Shown here one piece after another: positions 37,011 to 46,503 of a stretch of DNA of 64,000 bases. Origin of the DNA: Candidatus Gastranaerophilales bacterium (lineage in GTDB: Bacteria > Cyanobacteriota > Vampirovibrionia > Gastranaerophilales > Gastranaerophilaceae); assembly GCA_944324485.1 (NCBI GenBank), contig CALUWM010000004.1:17994-81993 (forward strand), read 5' to 3'. The first letter of the stretch is position 1. Every line of letters begins with the position of its first letter. The position numbers and the translations under genes were made by a program. The notes beneath the pieces were generated by a model, which was given only the letters and a program-made list of their open reading frames with translations, was not told the origin of the DNA and made no database searches.

Positions 37011-38580
37011 TTATTTTAAAAATTAATACTTTGTGTTCATTTTCTATTATAGCTGTTCTTTTATAATAATCCATAATATATGTACAAAAATTTACTCCAT
37101 AATTATAACAAATTGTTTGAGCTCCGTATTCTTTAGTATTTCTGGGGTAAAATATTATATATTCTGTTTTGTTTTTTTTGAGTTGTTCTATGATTTGTTC
37201 TTCTTTAAATGTTTCAAAATCAAGAGGTGTAAACGTTGAATTGTAGAAATTCCAAGGCTTTTTGTGTATTAAATTAAAAATTTGACCTTCTGGAACCACA
37301 ATAAAATTTTCATTATTTTTTATATTTTTTAAAATATATTCATTTGTTTTGTCGAATAAAATACTATCGTTTTTTGTTAGTTGTATATTGGGGTATAGTT
37401 TAGTTTTATATTTTTTATGTTTAATATTATATTTGAAATTTGTAATTGTTATTAAGGTCGTAAAAATCAAAAAGAAACTTAAGAGCCATTTTTTGTTTGT
37501 TACTTTTTTTAATAGTACATAAAGTGTGAGTATTGCAAAAATATATCCAAAATTTGTATAACATAAGGGGTTTATTTTGAATATGGATTTTAAATTAAGA
37601 ATTATAGCAAAAATGATAAGAGTGATATCTTTATATGATAATCTTTTTTTTATAAATAGAAAAATACTAAGGTATGTTATTAAAATAATGCACAGGTTAA
37701 ACAAATTGTTTAAATTGAAAAATAATAATGATAATATGATTATAGAAATCGATGTGTATTTAAAATTTTTTTTGTATATAAATTCTGAAATTATTAGTAT
37801 AGTTAAAATTAATATAAAAGATATTAGACTTTGTATAAGGTATTCTTTTTGAATATAAACTCCGACTGATTTATAAAGAGAGTATATTGCATTTGTTGAA
37901 ATCATTTCTTTTATATAGTACAGATTTAAAATTGTATCATTTATTGTTATTCCTTTGTGTGCAAAATATATCAGGTTTATGGTCGGTAAAATTAATATAT
38001 ATGAAAAATCTTTGATATTTTTTAGTTTGTTTTCTTTTATTTCTAACGCGATTAGAAATATTGCCATTAAAATAAAAAGCTCAATTTTATTTATTAAAAT
38101 AAAGCCTAATAAAAGAAACATTATTTTTGGTTGTTTTTTTAGATAAAACAAAAATGTTGCATATGAAGCTAAATATGCCCAAAGAGTAGAATACGAATAG
38201 GGAAGAACAAATGAAAAAGTTGAGTTTGAAAATATTGATGCACTGATAAAGAGCGCCGTTAATATAAGTGATTCGTTTTCTTTAAGGAAATTTTTTGATA
38301 TGAAGTAAAAAATAATTATAGCAATGTATGAAATTATATGGCTTAAAATAAGTAAAATATTAATATTTAGACCAAATAGTTTATATAAAATAGAATTAAA
38401 AATATATCCAAAAGAACCATATATCAAGAAAATATCTTTTATCAATTTTTCTCCGTTATTTATCTGGTATGGAATGTATGCTTCTCTTGAAAAATCGATT
38501 AACATATTTCCACATTTACCAAAATAAAATAGGCTAAAAATTAAAAAAAGTATTGTAATTGTGAATACATTTTTTTTCAT
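37000..38580 (-). CDS. Polytopic membrane protein, possible glycosyltransferase
   Basis: A protein of about 526 residues from ATG 38580 (a TTG 12 codons earlier is possible). It has about 11-12 hydrophobic helices spread from residue 5 to about 395, then a C-terminal soluble domain of about 130 residues (KNDSILFDKTNEYILKN). An early DFSREAYIPYQI segment sits in the first extracytoplasmic loop, similar in position to catalytic acidic residues of GT-C enzymes. The plan resembles the protein at 115-1980. Family assignment by topology only. Overlaps rimO by 11 bp. Confidence 0.55.
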   Translation of the reverse strand: MKKNVFTITILFLIFSLFYFGKCGNMLIDFSREAYIPYQINNGEKLIKDIFLIYGSFGYIFNSILYKLFGLNINILLILSHIISYIAIIIFYFISKNFLKENESLILTALFISASIFSNSTFSFVLPYSYSTLWAYLASYATFLFYLKKQPKIMFLLLGFILINKIELFILMAIFLIALEIKENKLKNIKDFSYILILPTINLIYFAHKGITINDTILNLYYIKEMISTNAIYSLYKSVGVYIQKEYLIQSLISFILILTILIISEFIYKKNFKYTSISIIILSLLFFNLNNLFNLCIILITYLSIFLFIKKRLSYKDITLIIFAIILNLKSIFKINPLCYTNFGYIFAILTLYVLLKKVTNKKWLLSFFLIFTTLITITNFKYNIKHKKYKTKLYPNIQLTKNDSILFDKTNEYILKNIKNNENFIVVPEGQIFNLIHKKPWNFYNSTFTPLDFETFKEEQIIEQLKKNKTEYIIFYPRNTKEYGAQTICYNYGVNFCTYIMDYYKRTAIIENEHKVLIFKINEK

Positions 38581-38646
38581 TATACTTTTTATATCAAAAA
38601 CCTTTTTTGCAGGCAATTTTTTAATATTAAAATACTTTATTAAGGT

Positions 38647-39033
38647 ATGATTAATAATAAAAATATTGAATCAATAGCTGATATGGGCGGGCATAGAATC
38701 CTTGGTATGGGTGGCTCGCTGATGAGCTATATTGAAACCGGAAATGCTTATAGTAAGGATTATAGGCCTAATGATACACCTGATGCTTTTATAAAAAATG
38801 AACAACGAACAACAAAAAAGAAGGAAAATAATTTAAAAGCATTAACTTTAGCTGGAATGTTGGCTGCAAGTTCGCTTGCTGTATTTAACATTTTTAAAAA
38901 GAAAAAATATTCCATAAAGAACATTAATTTAAATTCTATTAAAGAAAAGGTAAAAGCTTTTAATATTAATGAATTTTGCAAAAATGGTATTGAAAAATTA
39001 AAAGCACTTATAAGTAAAATAAAAATCAAGTAG
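38647..39033 (+). CDS. Small membrane-associated hypothetical protein
   Basis: A 128-residue protein with a Gly-rich N-terminus (DMGGHRILGMGGSLMSYI), a basic segment, one probable membrane helix (about 64-83, LKALTLAGMLAASSLAVFNIF), and a Lys-rich amphipathic C-terminus. It is not recognised. A ribosome binding site AAGGT precedes the ATG and an ACTTTAT element lies 15-20 nt upstream. It is convergent with the Spy-like gene, 2 bp apart. Confidence 0.6.
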   Translation: MINNKNIESIADMGGHRILGMGGSLMSYIETGNAYSKDYRPNDTPDAFIKNEQRTTKKKENNLKALTLAGMLAASSLAVFNIFKKKKYSIKNINLNSIKEKVKAFNINEFCKNGIEKLKALISKIKIK

Positions 39034-39035
39034 TT

Positions 39036-39530
39036 TTATTTGGAAGAAGTATTATTTTTCATTCTTTTTTTATTATGAAATTCTTGTTTTATTTTTTCAA
39101 ATTCTGCTTTTTGAGCATCATTTAGTATGCTTTCGAATTTTTTTCTATTTTCTATTCTTATTTTATCTGCTTTTTGTTTTAGCAGCACCAGCTCAAGTTT
39201 CAGCGGTGTTGATTCTACGTTTGCTTGTATTTTTGATGTTTTAGTTTCGTAAATTCTTTTTATTTTTTTGCTTAAATATTCCATTTTTTTAACAGTTTTT
39301 TGCATTTCTTTTCTATATTCAAGCCTGTTTTCATCTATTTGTTTTTTTTGTTCAGCTGTTAAGTTGAGTCTTGTTTCAAGCATTAAATCAAAATCTCTTT
39401 TTTGTTTATGACATTCTATGCGTTTTTGTTTTTCAAATTGATTGTTTTGAAAGTTTATTGTTGTGTTTTGTGCAAAAGCACATAAATTAACTGTAAAAAT
39501 TATGGTTATTATGGTTAAAATTTTTTTCAT
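39036..39530 (-). CDS. Periplasmic Spy/CpxP-like (LTxxQ) protein
   Basis: A 164-residue protein with a Sec signal peptide (residues 1-20, LCAFA cut) and an all-helical, very basic mature part. It contains LNLTAEQKKQI (about 55-65) and a second ILNDAQKAEF (about 138-147), the LTxxQ-like motifs of the Spy/CpxP family of periplasmic chaperone and stress-sensing proteins. It is 2 bp after the ECF sigma gene and likely part of its operon, suggesting an envelope-stress circuit in which this is either a target or a negative sensor. Role inferred. Confidence 0.75.
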   Translation of the reverse strand: MKKILTIITIIFTVNLCAFAQNTTINFQNNQFEKQKRIECHKQKRDFDLMLETRLNLTAEQKKQIDENRLEYRKEMQKTVKKMEYLSKKIKRIYETKTSKIQANVESTPLKLELVLLKQKADKIRIENRKKFESILNDAQKAEFEKIKQEFHNKKRMKNNTSSK

Positions 39531-39531
39531 T

Positions 39532-40026
39532 TTAATCTTCCTTAATTAAAAAACTGAGCTTATCTTCAAGAATTTTTCTTGCATTATTTATTCTTGATTT
39601 TACTGTTCCTGTTGGAATATTTAATTTCTTAGAAATTTTTTCATAAGAGTAATTTTCATATTCGTATAAAATTATTACTTCTTTCATTTTTTTTGGCAGT
39701 GAATTTACTGCCTTAAGTATAATTTTTTGTCTTTCTTTTTGAGTATATATTTCTTCAGGTGTTTTTGTGTTGCTTATTTTTTCTAAAGTTTCGTCATCAT
39801 GATCCGTGTTGTTGCTGTTTTTAAAATGCGAACTTTTAAGGTAATCTCTGCAGATATTTGCTGTAATTGTGCATATCCATTGTGTAAATTTGTTTTGCTC
39901 TTGATATTTGTCAATGTTTTTAAGCGTTCTTATATAGACCTCTTGCTCAAGGTCTTCGTTGTATTCGCCTGTAAATTTTTTTATTATTTGTTTTATTTTA
40001 TTACTGTTATTAAGTATGTCTTTCAA
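39532..40026 (-). CDS. ECF-type RNA polymerase sigma factor
   Basis: A 164-residue sigma-70 family protein with only regions 2 and 4. Region 2 is seen as DLEQEVYIRTLKNIDKY and WICTITANICRDYLK; region 4 as LPKKMKEVIILYEYENYSYEKISKKLNIPTGTVKSRINNARKIL, containing the helix-turn-helix for the -35 element. It sits between a small membrane protein gene (upstream) and a Spy/CpxP-like gene (downstream), the usual layout of ECF factors that answer envelope stress. Its target promoters are not identifiable here. Confidence 0.92.
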   Translation of the reverse strand: MKDILNNSNKIKQIIKKFTGEYNEDLEQEVYIRTLKNIDKYQEQNKFTQWICTITANICRDYLKSSHFKNSNNTDHDDETLEKISNTKTPEEIYTQKERQKIILKAVNSLPKKMKEVIILYEYENYSYEKISKKLNIPTGTVKSRINNARKILEDKLSFLIKED

Positions 40027-40028
40027 GA

Positions 40029-40250
40029 TTATAGCCCTAATGCAAAATCGTTTTCCATAAGCTCTGTTTGTAAACTCTTGGTTTCAAGTGCAAAATATAA
40101 ATTTTCGCCTTGTGTATAAAGTTGTGCTATGCTTCCAAGCAACATCATAGGCATACTTATCATAACAAACAGAGTTATCATTGCTTTTCTTCTTTTATTT
40201 CTTTTGTATAAAGGTTTGGCTTCTTGAAGTATTTGTGATAATTTATCCAT
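40029..40250 (-). CDS. Small membrane protein, possible anti-sigma factor
   Basis: A 73-residue protein with a basic cytoplasmic N-terminus (about residues 1-22, LQEAKPLYKRNKRRKAM), one membrane helix (23-43) and an extracytoplasmic C-terminus. It is the first gene of the operon with the ECF sigma factor, 2 bp away. Anti-sigma factors are usually single-pass proteins encoded next to their sigma factor, but usually downstream and larger, so this is only a candidate. Ribosome binding site GAGGGAT upstream. Confidence 0.6.
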   Translation of the reverse strand: MDKLSQILQEAKPLYKRNKRRKAMITLFVMISMPMMLLGSIAQLYTQGENLYFALETKSLQTELMENDFALGL

Positions 40251-40462
40251 TTTTATCCCTCTTCATATATTATAACGATTATTTAATTTTTTTGTTCATA
40301 TTTTTTTTGTTACATTTGTTAATATTTTTTTTCTTATTATTACTGTGTTTTAGCTGTGCTTATATTTTTTATATACTAAATATTAAAATAAAAAGGCAAT
40401 TTTATATCAAAAAAATACTTTATTTATATATAGATGAGGTAAATTCAAGAGAGAGATAAAAA

Positions 40463-40720
40463 ATGTCAAAAAGACGAAATTTAGAATTAATCGAAGAAAC
40501 TTACAATCCATTTGAACAGGTGGTTTCTAAAGACAGGTTAATTGGTAATTTAAATGAGATTGATGAAAGAAGCATTCGTTCTAAATTTAAAAATACGGAT
40601 GATCCAATCAATCTTGCGTTTGATGCTATTGAGAAATCATCATTGAAAACTTTAGCCAGAGATTTTATTAAGGAAAGTTTTTTTGATGCTATTTCTTTTA
40701 TAACAGATATTTGTAAATAA
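40463..40720 (+). CDS. Small hypothetical protein
   Basis: An 85-residue soluble, highly charged protein (MSKRRNLELIEETYNPFEQVVSK...), with helices in the second half (DPINLAFDAIEKSSLKTLARDF). It is not recognised. The gene has GAGAGAG before the ATG, an upstream ACTTTAT-containing region and a clear intrinsic terminator downstream, which together support it as a real single-gene unit. Confidence 0.6.
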   Translation: MSKRRNLELIEETYNPFEQVVSKDRLIGNLNEIDERSIRSKFKNTDDPINLAFDAIEKSSLKTLARDFIKESFFDAISFITDICK

Positions 40721-40773
40721 TTATTACGATAATTATTTAGTCGAAATGGGGGATTATAGGTAGGTTTACAAAT

Positions 40774-40798
40774 TGACGCTATATGCGTCATTTTTTTT
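40774..40798 (+). terminator. Intrinsic terminator after 40463-40720
   Basis: TGACGC-TATAT-GCGTCA hairpin followed by eight T residues. Confidence 0.9.
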
Positions 40799-40863
40799 AG
40801 GCAATTATTTTTTATTAGTTGTTTTATATTCGTGTGATAATAAGTATCTAGCTGAGGTATAAA

Positions 40864-42042
40864 ATGATTAATAAAATTCAATTAACAACGCCTAGTCGAA
40901 TTTCATTCAAACAAGCTTATCGTTCTAATGATGGCTATCGCAGTTATACTAGCAAATATAATTATGATCAAAATTATGATTATGATGCCACTGGTAGCGG
41001 ATCTGATAAAAGGACTTGTTTAGATTGTTATGATTATTCAAGAGTAGGTTACATTCCAAGATATCCAAACAGATCTGATTATTCTGTACGTGATTCGCGT
41101 GGTTTAATTGGTGCGATTAGTAATTCTATTGACACCGGTCGTGCAAATCGTTATGAACATATGAGAGAAAGAGTTGTACCTGTTGAAACAACTGTTTCTA
41201 ATTATATAAGGTCTAATCCTCGTTTGGCAAAAATAAGAGAAGAGTCAATTGCTGATTTTGAACGTTTTAGAGAATGCTATTATAAGTATAATGATTATTT
41301 AGACCATGTAAACCCTGTTTATATGAGAAGACCGACTTCATCTATTGACACGTTCGATTTCTTTGGTGCGAACTCAAAAGTATTTTATACAAATGGACGA
41401 AGAACAGTTCCATATTCCAGAGAGGTATTTGTAACAAATGTACCTTTTGCTGTCGCAATAAGACCAAGAATGGGTGTAAGAGATGAATTTTATGGTGCTA
41501 AAGAACTTTATGATTTCCAAAAAGGTATTATGTTTGATAATGTGAATTTTGGCATTGGCAATTATACCTCTGCGGATCAAGTAAATGTTTTTAGTCCAAA
41601 AAAATGCGATATGTTATTTGCAAAGCTTGCTCGTGCTTTTAGATCTCCAATTACAATAAATGGCTTGTCTGCAAAAGGAAATGGTGATTTTAAAGCTAAT
41701 TCTTTAATTGTATATAACTATGATAAATATGGAGATGTTGCTGGTACAAAAGTTTTTGTTAAACCTGAAGTTGAATATTATTTTTCTGAATCAGATGTTC
41801 CTGAATTTTTACTTAATGGTCAATCTATGATTGAATCAGAATTTAAAGGACAAAATGGAAGAAACGTTAGATTTTTAGAAGCGCCTAATGTAAAATATAG
41901 CAATGGCAGATTTATTGTGAAAGCTGATCAAGCGCTTGAGCTTCAAAGAAATGGTTTAGCAAGTTACTATTCTAATTATGATGACAACTCAAGAAAATTG
42001 CGCTATGAGACTAGACAAGTTATTGATTTAAATAGAGGCTAA
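40864..42042 (+). CDS. Hypothetical protein with N-terminal ISF segment
   Basis: A 392-residue soluble protein that I do not recognise. It opens with MINKIQLTTPSRISFKQAYRSND (ISF at residues 13-15), then a Tyr/Asp/Ser-rich low-complexity part to about residue 60, and a middle and C-terminal region rich in Asn, Tyr, Arg and Phe with alternating strand-like segments. There is no signal peptide, membrane helix or known catalytic motif. Cysteine is nearly absent apart from a C-x2-C pair in RTCLDCYDY. It ends just before a strong terminator. Possible surface or exported protein by composition only. Confidence 0.6.
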   Translation: MINKIQLTTPSRISFKQAYRSNDGYRSYTSKYNYDQNYDYDATGSGSDKRTCLDCYDYSRVGYIPRYPNRSDYSVRDSRGLIGAISNSIDTGRANRYEHMRERVVPVETTVSNYIRSNPRLAKIREESIADFERFRECYYKYNDYLDHVNPVYMRRPTSSIDTFDFFGANSKVFYTNGRRTVPYSREVFVTNVPFAVAIRPRMGVRDEFYGAKELYDFQKGIMFDNVNFGIGNYTSADQVNVFSPKKCDMLFAKLARAFRSPITINGLSAKGNGDFKANSLIVYNYDKYGDVAGTKVFVKPEVEYYFSESDVPEFLLNGQSMIESEFKGQNGRNVRFLEAPNVKYSNGRFIVKADQALELQRNGLASYYSNYDDNSRKLRYETRQVIDLNRG

Positions 42043-42080
42043 GCCTGTTCTATTTAAATCAATCTATATAACATACATAA

Positions 42081-42110
42081 TAAAACAGCCTCGTTCAAGA
42101 GGCTGTTTTA
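42081..42110. terminator. Bidirectional intrinsic terminator
   Basis: Perfect 12-bp stem TAAAACAGCCTC / GAGGCTGTTTTA with a GTTCAA loop, between the convergent hypothetical gene and fusA. Confidence 0.93.
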
Positions 42111-42127
42111 TTAATTGTTTATTTCAT

Positions 42128-44215
42128 TTAAGCACCTGTTGCTGATTTTGAAATGATTTCTTTTTCTATATTAGCCGGTACTTGTTCGTATTTGCAGAAT
42201 TCCATTGAGAATGTTCCTCTGCCTTGAGTGTTTGAACGTAGGTCTGTTGCATATCCAAACATATTTGCAAGAGGAACGATACCTCTAACAATAACGTTTC
42301 CTGTATTGCCTTGTGGTTCTTGGCCTTCTATACGTCCTCTGCGTCTAGATATATCACCAATAATTGTACCCGTAAATTCATCAGGAATTTCAATTTCAAC
42401 TTTCATCATAGGTTCTAATATGCAAGGTTGAGCTTTTTTGCAACCTTCTTTCATTGCCATTGAACCGGCAATTTTGAAAGCCATTTCAGATGAATCGACT
42501 TCGTGGAATGAACCATCATATAATTCAACTTTAACATCGATTACTGGATATCCTGCTAGAATACCGCCTTCAAGCGCTTCTTCCATACCTTTTCTTGCAG
42601 GTTCTATGTATTCTTTAGGTATTGCACCACCAACAATTTTGTTTTCGAATACAAAACCTTCATTTTCGCCAGCTGGGGAGATTTTAACTTTAACGTGTCC
42701 GTATTGACCTTTACCACCTGATTGACGTATGAATTTAGAATCTTGGTCAGCAGTTCCTCTTATTGTTTCACGATATGCAACTTGAGGTTTACCGATATTT
42801 GCTTCAACTTTGAATTCTCTAAGCATACGGTCAACAATAATATCCAGGTGAAGCTCGCCCATACCGGAGATAATTGTTTGACCTGTTTCTGCGTCAGATT
42901 TAACTCTAAATGATGGATCTTCTTCTGCCAGTTTTTGAAGTGCAACGCCCATTTTATCTTGGTCTGCTTTAGTTTTTGGTTCGATTGCAACAGAAATAAC
43001 AGGTTCAGGGAAGCTCATTCTTTCAAGTATAATTGGTGCATTTTCATCGCATAATGTATCACCTGTTGTTGTGTCTTTTAAACCAACAGCTGCACAGATA
43101 TCACCCGCGTATACTTCTTGTTCTTCAAGCCTTTGGTCAGCATACATTCTAACTAATCTTGAAATACGTTCTTTTTTACCATTTGTAGAGTTTAGAACAT
43201 ATGATCCTGAAGTAATTACGCCAGAATATACTCTTAAGAAAGTTAAACGACCTACAAATGGGTCAGTCATAACTTTGAATGCCAACGCTGAAAATGGTTC
43301 TGAGTCAGATGAATGACGTTCTGTTTTTGTTCCGTCTTCTAGTTCACCTTCAATAGCTTTAACATCAACAGGAGAAGGCATATAGTCAACCACATTATTT
43401 AATAACAGTTGTACACCTTTGTTCTTAAAAGCTGTACCGCAGCATACAGGAACGATTTTATTGTTGCAAACAGCTTTTCTTAAGCCTGCCTTTAGTTCTT
43501 CTATTGTAATTGTAGAAGGGTCTTCAAAGAATTTTTCCATTAAAGCATCGTCTTCTGCAGCGATAGCTTCTACCATTTCATCATGGTATTGTTGTGCTTT
43601 TTCTTTTAATTCAGCCGGGATTTCAACTTCTTTGATGTCAGTTCCAAGGTCATTCGTGTAAATTTCAGCTTTCATTGTCATCAAGTCTACAAGACCTGTA
43701 AACTGGTCTTCTGCACCGATTGGAAGTTGGATAGGAATAGCATTTGCACCTAGTCTATTTTTGATTTGATCAACAACTCGGTAAAAATCTGCACCAGTTC
43801 TGTCCATTTTGTTAACGAAAACCATTCTTGGTACTTCGTAACGATTAGCTTGTCTCCAGACTGTTTCTGATTGAGATTGTACGCCGCCTACTGCACAGAA
43901 AACGGCAACAACACCATCTAATACACGTAATGAACGTTCTACTTCAATAGTAAAATCAACGTGGCCCGGGGTGTCGATTATATTGATTTGATGACCTTTC
44001 CATTCTGCAGTAACTGCTGCTGATTGAATTGTAATTCCACGTTCTTTTTCTTGTTCCATAAAGTCTGTTACAGCAGCACCATCGTGAGTTTCACCAATTT
44101 TGTGTGTTTTACCTGTGTAGAATAAAATACGTTCGGTTGTAGTTGTTTTACCTGCATCAATATGCGCAGCAATACCGATATTACGAATCTTATCCAAAGC
44201 TGTTTTTCTTGGCAT
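42128..44215 (-). CDS. fusA: Elongation factor G
   Basis: Translational GTPase that catalyses tRNA and mRNA translocation. The 695-residue product carries G1 [14 protein letters not shown] (17-30), G3 DTPGHVDF, G4 NKMDRTGA and all five domains, ending in the C-terminal domain V with the [16 protein letters not shown] segment. It stands alone here; the rpsL-rpsG-fusA-tuf order of most bacteria is absent, so this could be a second copy or a rearranged single one. Minus-strand upstream region holds TTGTTT-17-TATTAA as a possible promoter. Confidence 0.97.
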   Translation of the reverse strand: MPRKTALDKIRNIGIAAHIDAGKTTTTERILFYTGKTHKIGETHDGAAVTDFMEQEKERGITIQSAAVTAEWKGHQINIIDTPGHVDFTIEVERSLRVLDGVVAVFCAVGGVQSQSETVWRQANRYEVPRMVFVNKMDRTGADFYRVVDQIKNRLGANAIPIQLPIGAEDQFTGLVDLMTMKAEIYTNDLGTDIKEVEIPAELKEKAQQYHDEMVEAIAAEDDALMEKFFEDPSTITIEELKAGLRKAVCNNKIVPVCCGTAFKNKGVQLLLNNVVDYMPSPVDVKAIEGELEDGTKTERHSSDSEPFSALAFKVMTDPFVGRLTFLRVYSGVITSGSYVLNSTNGKKERISRLVRMYADQRLEEQEVYAGDICAAVGLKDTTTGDTLCDENAPIILERMSFPEPVISVAIEPKTKADQDKMGVALQKLAEEDPSFRVKSDAETGQTIISGMGELHLDIIVDRMLREFKVEANIGKPQVAYRETIRGTADQDSKFIRQSGGKGQYGHVKVKISPAGENEGFVFENKIVGGAIPKEYIEPARKGMEEALEGGILAGYPVIDVKVELYDGSFHEVDSSEMAFKIAGSMAMKEGCKKAQPCILEPMMKVEIEIPDEFTGTIIGDISRRRGRIEGQEPQGNTGNVIVRGIVPLANMFGYATDLRSNTQGRGTFSMEFCKYEQVPANIEKEIISKSATGA

Positions 44216-44391
44216 ATTTGATTTCCTTTTCTAAAAATATTATCTATTAATATATATTAATTCTCGCATAAACAAGTATATTGACAAGTGTTTTGCATTA
44301 AAATTCAAATTTCTTAAAAATACTTCATTTATTGGTTTTACTTTACCTAATAAATCATTAATATATATTTGAGTATTATGAGGTATTATTT

Positions 44392-44928
44392 ATGGCAAAA
44401 TTAATTGGAAGCAGTTTATTTACCGGTGCAATTTCCGGTCTAAATTCAAATTTTTTATTAATGTTAAATGGTGGTAGTGGTTTAACTTTGGATAATCTTT
44501 TAAATCCTTCTTCTGATAACATTAAATATACTGTTAATCAGTCTTTTAGAAGTTATATGATGAATAATTTTAATCAGATTGATATAGATGGTGACGGTAC
44601 AATTTCACAAGAAGATTTAAGTGGATATACTACAAAATTGCAAACTCAAGGTATGACATATAACGAATTATCTCAGTTATGCGCAAGTAACGGTTCTATG
44701 TCTAGTCTTTTAGATACTGTTTTGTCTAACTTTAATGAAATAGACACTAACCATGACGGAAGAGTTACGCAAAGCGAGATAAATGCTTATAGGATAAACG
44801 AGGAAATTCGGGAAGTTAAAGACAAGTATCCTAAAATTGATCCTACAAAAATGTCTATGTTTTATGAAACAGATACTTCTAATGATACTTCAAGTTCTAC
44901 TGATAGTGATGATAAGGTTTTTAAATAA
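44392..44928 (+). CDS. EF-hand calcium-binding protein
   Basis: A 178-residue protein with two canonical EF-hand loops: D64-x-D66-x-D68-x-T70 with D75 at position 12 (DIDGDGTISQED), and D118-x-N120-x-D122-x-R124 with E129 at position 12 (DTNHDGRVTQSE). The N-terminal 50 residues are Gly/Ser/Leu-rich (LFTGAISGLNSNFLLML) and the tail is Ser/Asp/Thr-rich. It has no classical signal peptide. Bacterial EF-hand proteins act in calcium binding, often outside the cytoplasm; this one has no assigned partner. Ribosome binding site GAGGTATT and a terminator support it as a single-gene unit. Confidence 0.85.
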   Translation: MAKLIGSSLFTGAISGLNSNFLLMLNGGSGLTLDNLLNPSSDNIKYTVNQSFRSYMMNNFNQIDIDGDGTISQEDLSGYTTKLQTQGMTYNELSQLCASNGSMSSLLDTVLSNFNEIDTNHDGRVTQSEINAYRINEEIREVKDKYPKIDPTKMSMFYETDTSNDTSSSTDSDDKVFK

Positions 44929-44933
44929 AAAAA

Positions 44934-44957
44934 AGGCGGGTTTCCCGCCTTAATTTT
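44934..44957 (+). terminator. Intrinsic terminator after the EF-hand gene
   Basis: AAGGCGGG-TTT-CCCGCCTT hairpin followed by a T-containing run. Confidence 0.88.
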
Positions 44958-45006
44958 TACACGTTTTATGAATTTAAAGAGAGTTGAGATTTAATTTAAT
45001 TCTTTT

Positions 45007-45843
45007 TTATGCCAATCTGATTGTTGAGTTTTGAATTTGTGTGCTTACTGCTTCGCCTACTGCTTGCATTTCTTGGCTAATTGCTTCCATTTGTGATTCA
45101 ACATCTGATTGTTCAAGTTCTAGCATTGTTTCTTGATCATTTACATCTTCTTCCAACATAGCCAGTTCATCTTCATAGAATGTTTTTTCTCTATTTACAT
45201 CTTCAGTATATTCTAATTGTGCATCTTCTTTTTCCATTTGAATATTTGAGATTTCAGATTCAATTTGTGTTTGCAGTGCTGAAATATTATCTTCGTTTAA
45301 TGTTGAGATATCCGGCAAGTTATATTCTGCTGATAATTCTGTAAAATCATACATATCAAATCTTTGAAGATCTTCTGATGATGTTTCAAAATATTTTGTA
45401 TCATTTCTTTCGTACCAAACTTTTTCGCCATCTTCGCTAGCTGAAAGTTCGCTAAATTTAATATACTTTGTTTCGCCACTATTTAATTTTAATTTAAATG
45501 GTGTGTTGCTTCCTGCATATTCTCCGTTTTCATTTCTTATGATAACAGCTTTACCTGATGTAGCTATATCTCCATTTGAATTTCCGGTTGCATATTCTTT
45601 TGCTATTTTTAAGAAATTTGTAAGTTCTTTTCTTTTGCTTTCAAGTTCGTCAATTAATTCATTATAGCTTTGTTTTAATGGTGCTAAAGCTTGATTTTGT
45701 TGATTTTGAATTGAAGCAGTTTCATACTGTTTTCTTCTTGCCAGTTGTCTTTTTTCACGTGAAATTTGTAAATCACGCATTTGGTATCCAGCATGAGATT
45801 GCTTTAAAACCCTTTTTCTTAATGTAAGTGTTACCCACCCCAT
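45007..45843 (-). CDS. MxWVTLxLRK coiled-coil family protein, copy A
   Basis: A 278-residue protein of an unrecognised family with three members in this window. The N-terminal 50 residues (WVTLTLRKRVLK, then a RDLQISREKRQLAR helix) and the C-terminal about 75 residues (YTEDV, DQET, VESQMEAISQEMQAV, QNSTIRLA) are shared with copy B; together they form a predicted long coiled coil. Copy A differs by an insertion of about 110 residues, roughly 75-185, that is strand-rich (GKAVIIRNENGEYAGS, KVWYERNDTKYFET). No signal peptide or membrane helix. An 18-nt element shared with copy B lies 36 nt upstream of the start. Function unknown. Confidence 0.75.
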   Translation of the reverse strand: MGWVTLTLRKRVLKQSHAGYQMRDLQISREKRQLARRKQYETASIQNQQNQALAPLKQSYNELIDELESKRKELTNFLKIAKEYATGNSNGDIATSGKAVIIRNENGEYAGSNTPFKLKLNSGETKYIKFSELSASEDGEKVWYERNDTKYFETSSEDLQRFDMYDFTELSAEYNLPDISTLNEDNISALQTQIESEISNIQMEKEDAQLEYTEDVNREKTFYEDELAMLEEDVNDQETMLELEQSDVESQMEAISQEMQAVGEAVSTQIQNSTIRLA

Positions 45844-45879
45844 ATTAATACCTCTCTCTCTAAAACGTGTTATTAAATA

Positions 45880-45897
45880 TCCCTACACTGTAATAAA
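45880..45897 (-). promoter_or_regulatory. Shared 18-nt upstream element (copy A)
   Basis: On the minus strand this reads TTTATTACAGTGTAGGGA, identical to the element at 48546-48563 before copy B and related to 49004-49023. It ends 36 nt before the copy A ATG. It may be a promoter or an operator. Confidence 0.6.
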
Positions 45898-45934
45898 GTT
45901 TTTTTTGTTGAATTAATTGCTTGTTTTTTATTAT

Positions 45935-46471
45935 TTAGTTTACAAAAGTTAACAATTCAAGAAAGACTCTTCCATATTTCTTGATTTTAGGGGTTTTAAG
46001 GGGTAAGTTATTCTCAGCTATTATTTTTGCAGTATCAATTTTATTCAATGAATCATATTCAATTATGATAAGTCCGTTTTTGTTTAGTAATTCTACTGCT
46101 TTGATTATAATTGTAGAATAATCTGCTTGCCAAGGTGGGTCAATGTATATAATGTCAAACTTTGTTTCTGTTTTGTAGTTTAGTGCGTTTGCTACTGTTA
46201 AATCAGGCTTTTGTTTGATTTTGGCATAGTTTTTTTTAATTAATTCTGCATTTTTCGAGTTAATTTCAATTTCTTTTACTTTGTATCCTCTGGAGAGTGC
46301 TTCAAGTCCCATAATTCCGCTTCCTGCAAACATATCTAAGAAACTTGAGTTTTCTTGCGCATATGCCATCAAAATATTAAATACACTTTCTCTAACTTTT
46401 GATAATGTAGGTCTAGCACTTTTTGGTGCTTCTATTTTACTACCTTTATACTGCCCGCCTGTCAGATACAA
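45935..46471 (-). CDS. rsmD: 16S rRNA m2G966 methyltransferase RsmD
   Basis: SAM-dependent enzyme that methylates G966 of 16S rRNA in the small subunit. The 178-residue protein has the GxG-type motif DMFAGSGIMGLEALSRG (46-62) and the N6/N2-type catalytic motif DPPW (111-114), plus the PTLSKVRESVFNIL family segment. The start codon is TTG 46471 with AGGAGAAAC seven nt upstream. It is divergent from the CoA-disulfide reductase-like gene with only 32 bp between. Confidence 0.92.
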   Translation of the reverse strand: MYLTGGQYKGSKIEAPKSARPTLSKVRESVFNILMAYAQENSSFLDMFAGSGIMGLEALSRGYKVKEIEINSKNAELIKKNYAKIKQKPDLTVANALNYKTETKFDIIYIDPPWQADYSTIIIKAVELLNKNGLIIIEYDSLNKIDTAKIIAENNLPLKTPKIKKYGRVFLELLTFVN

Positions 46472-46503
46472 TTTGTTTCTCCTATGTGTATTATAAACTT
46501 ATC

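Noticed and set aside
40181..40459. 92-residue Phe/Leu-rich plus-strand frame
   Set aside because: It opposes the start of the small membrane protein gene; composition is a T-run artefact.
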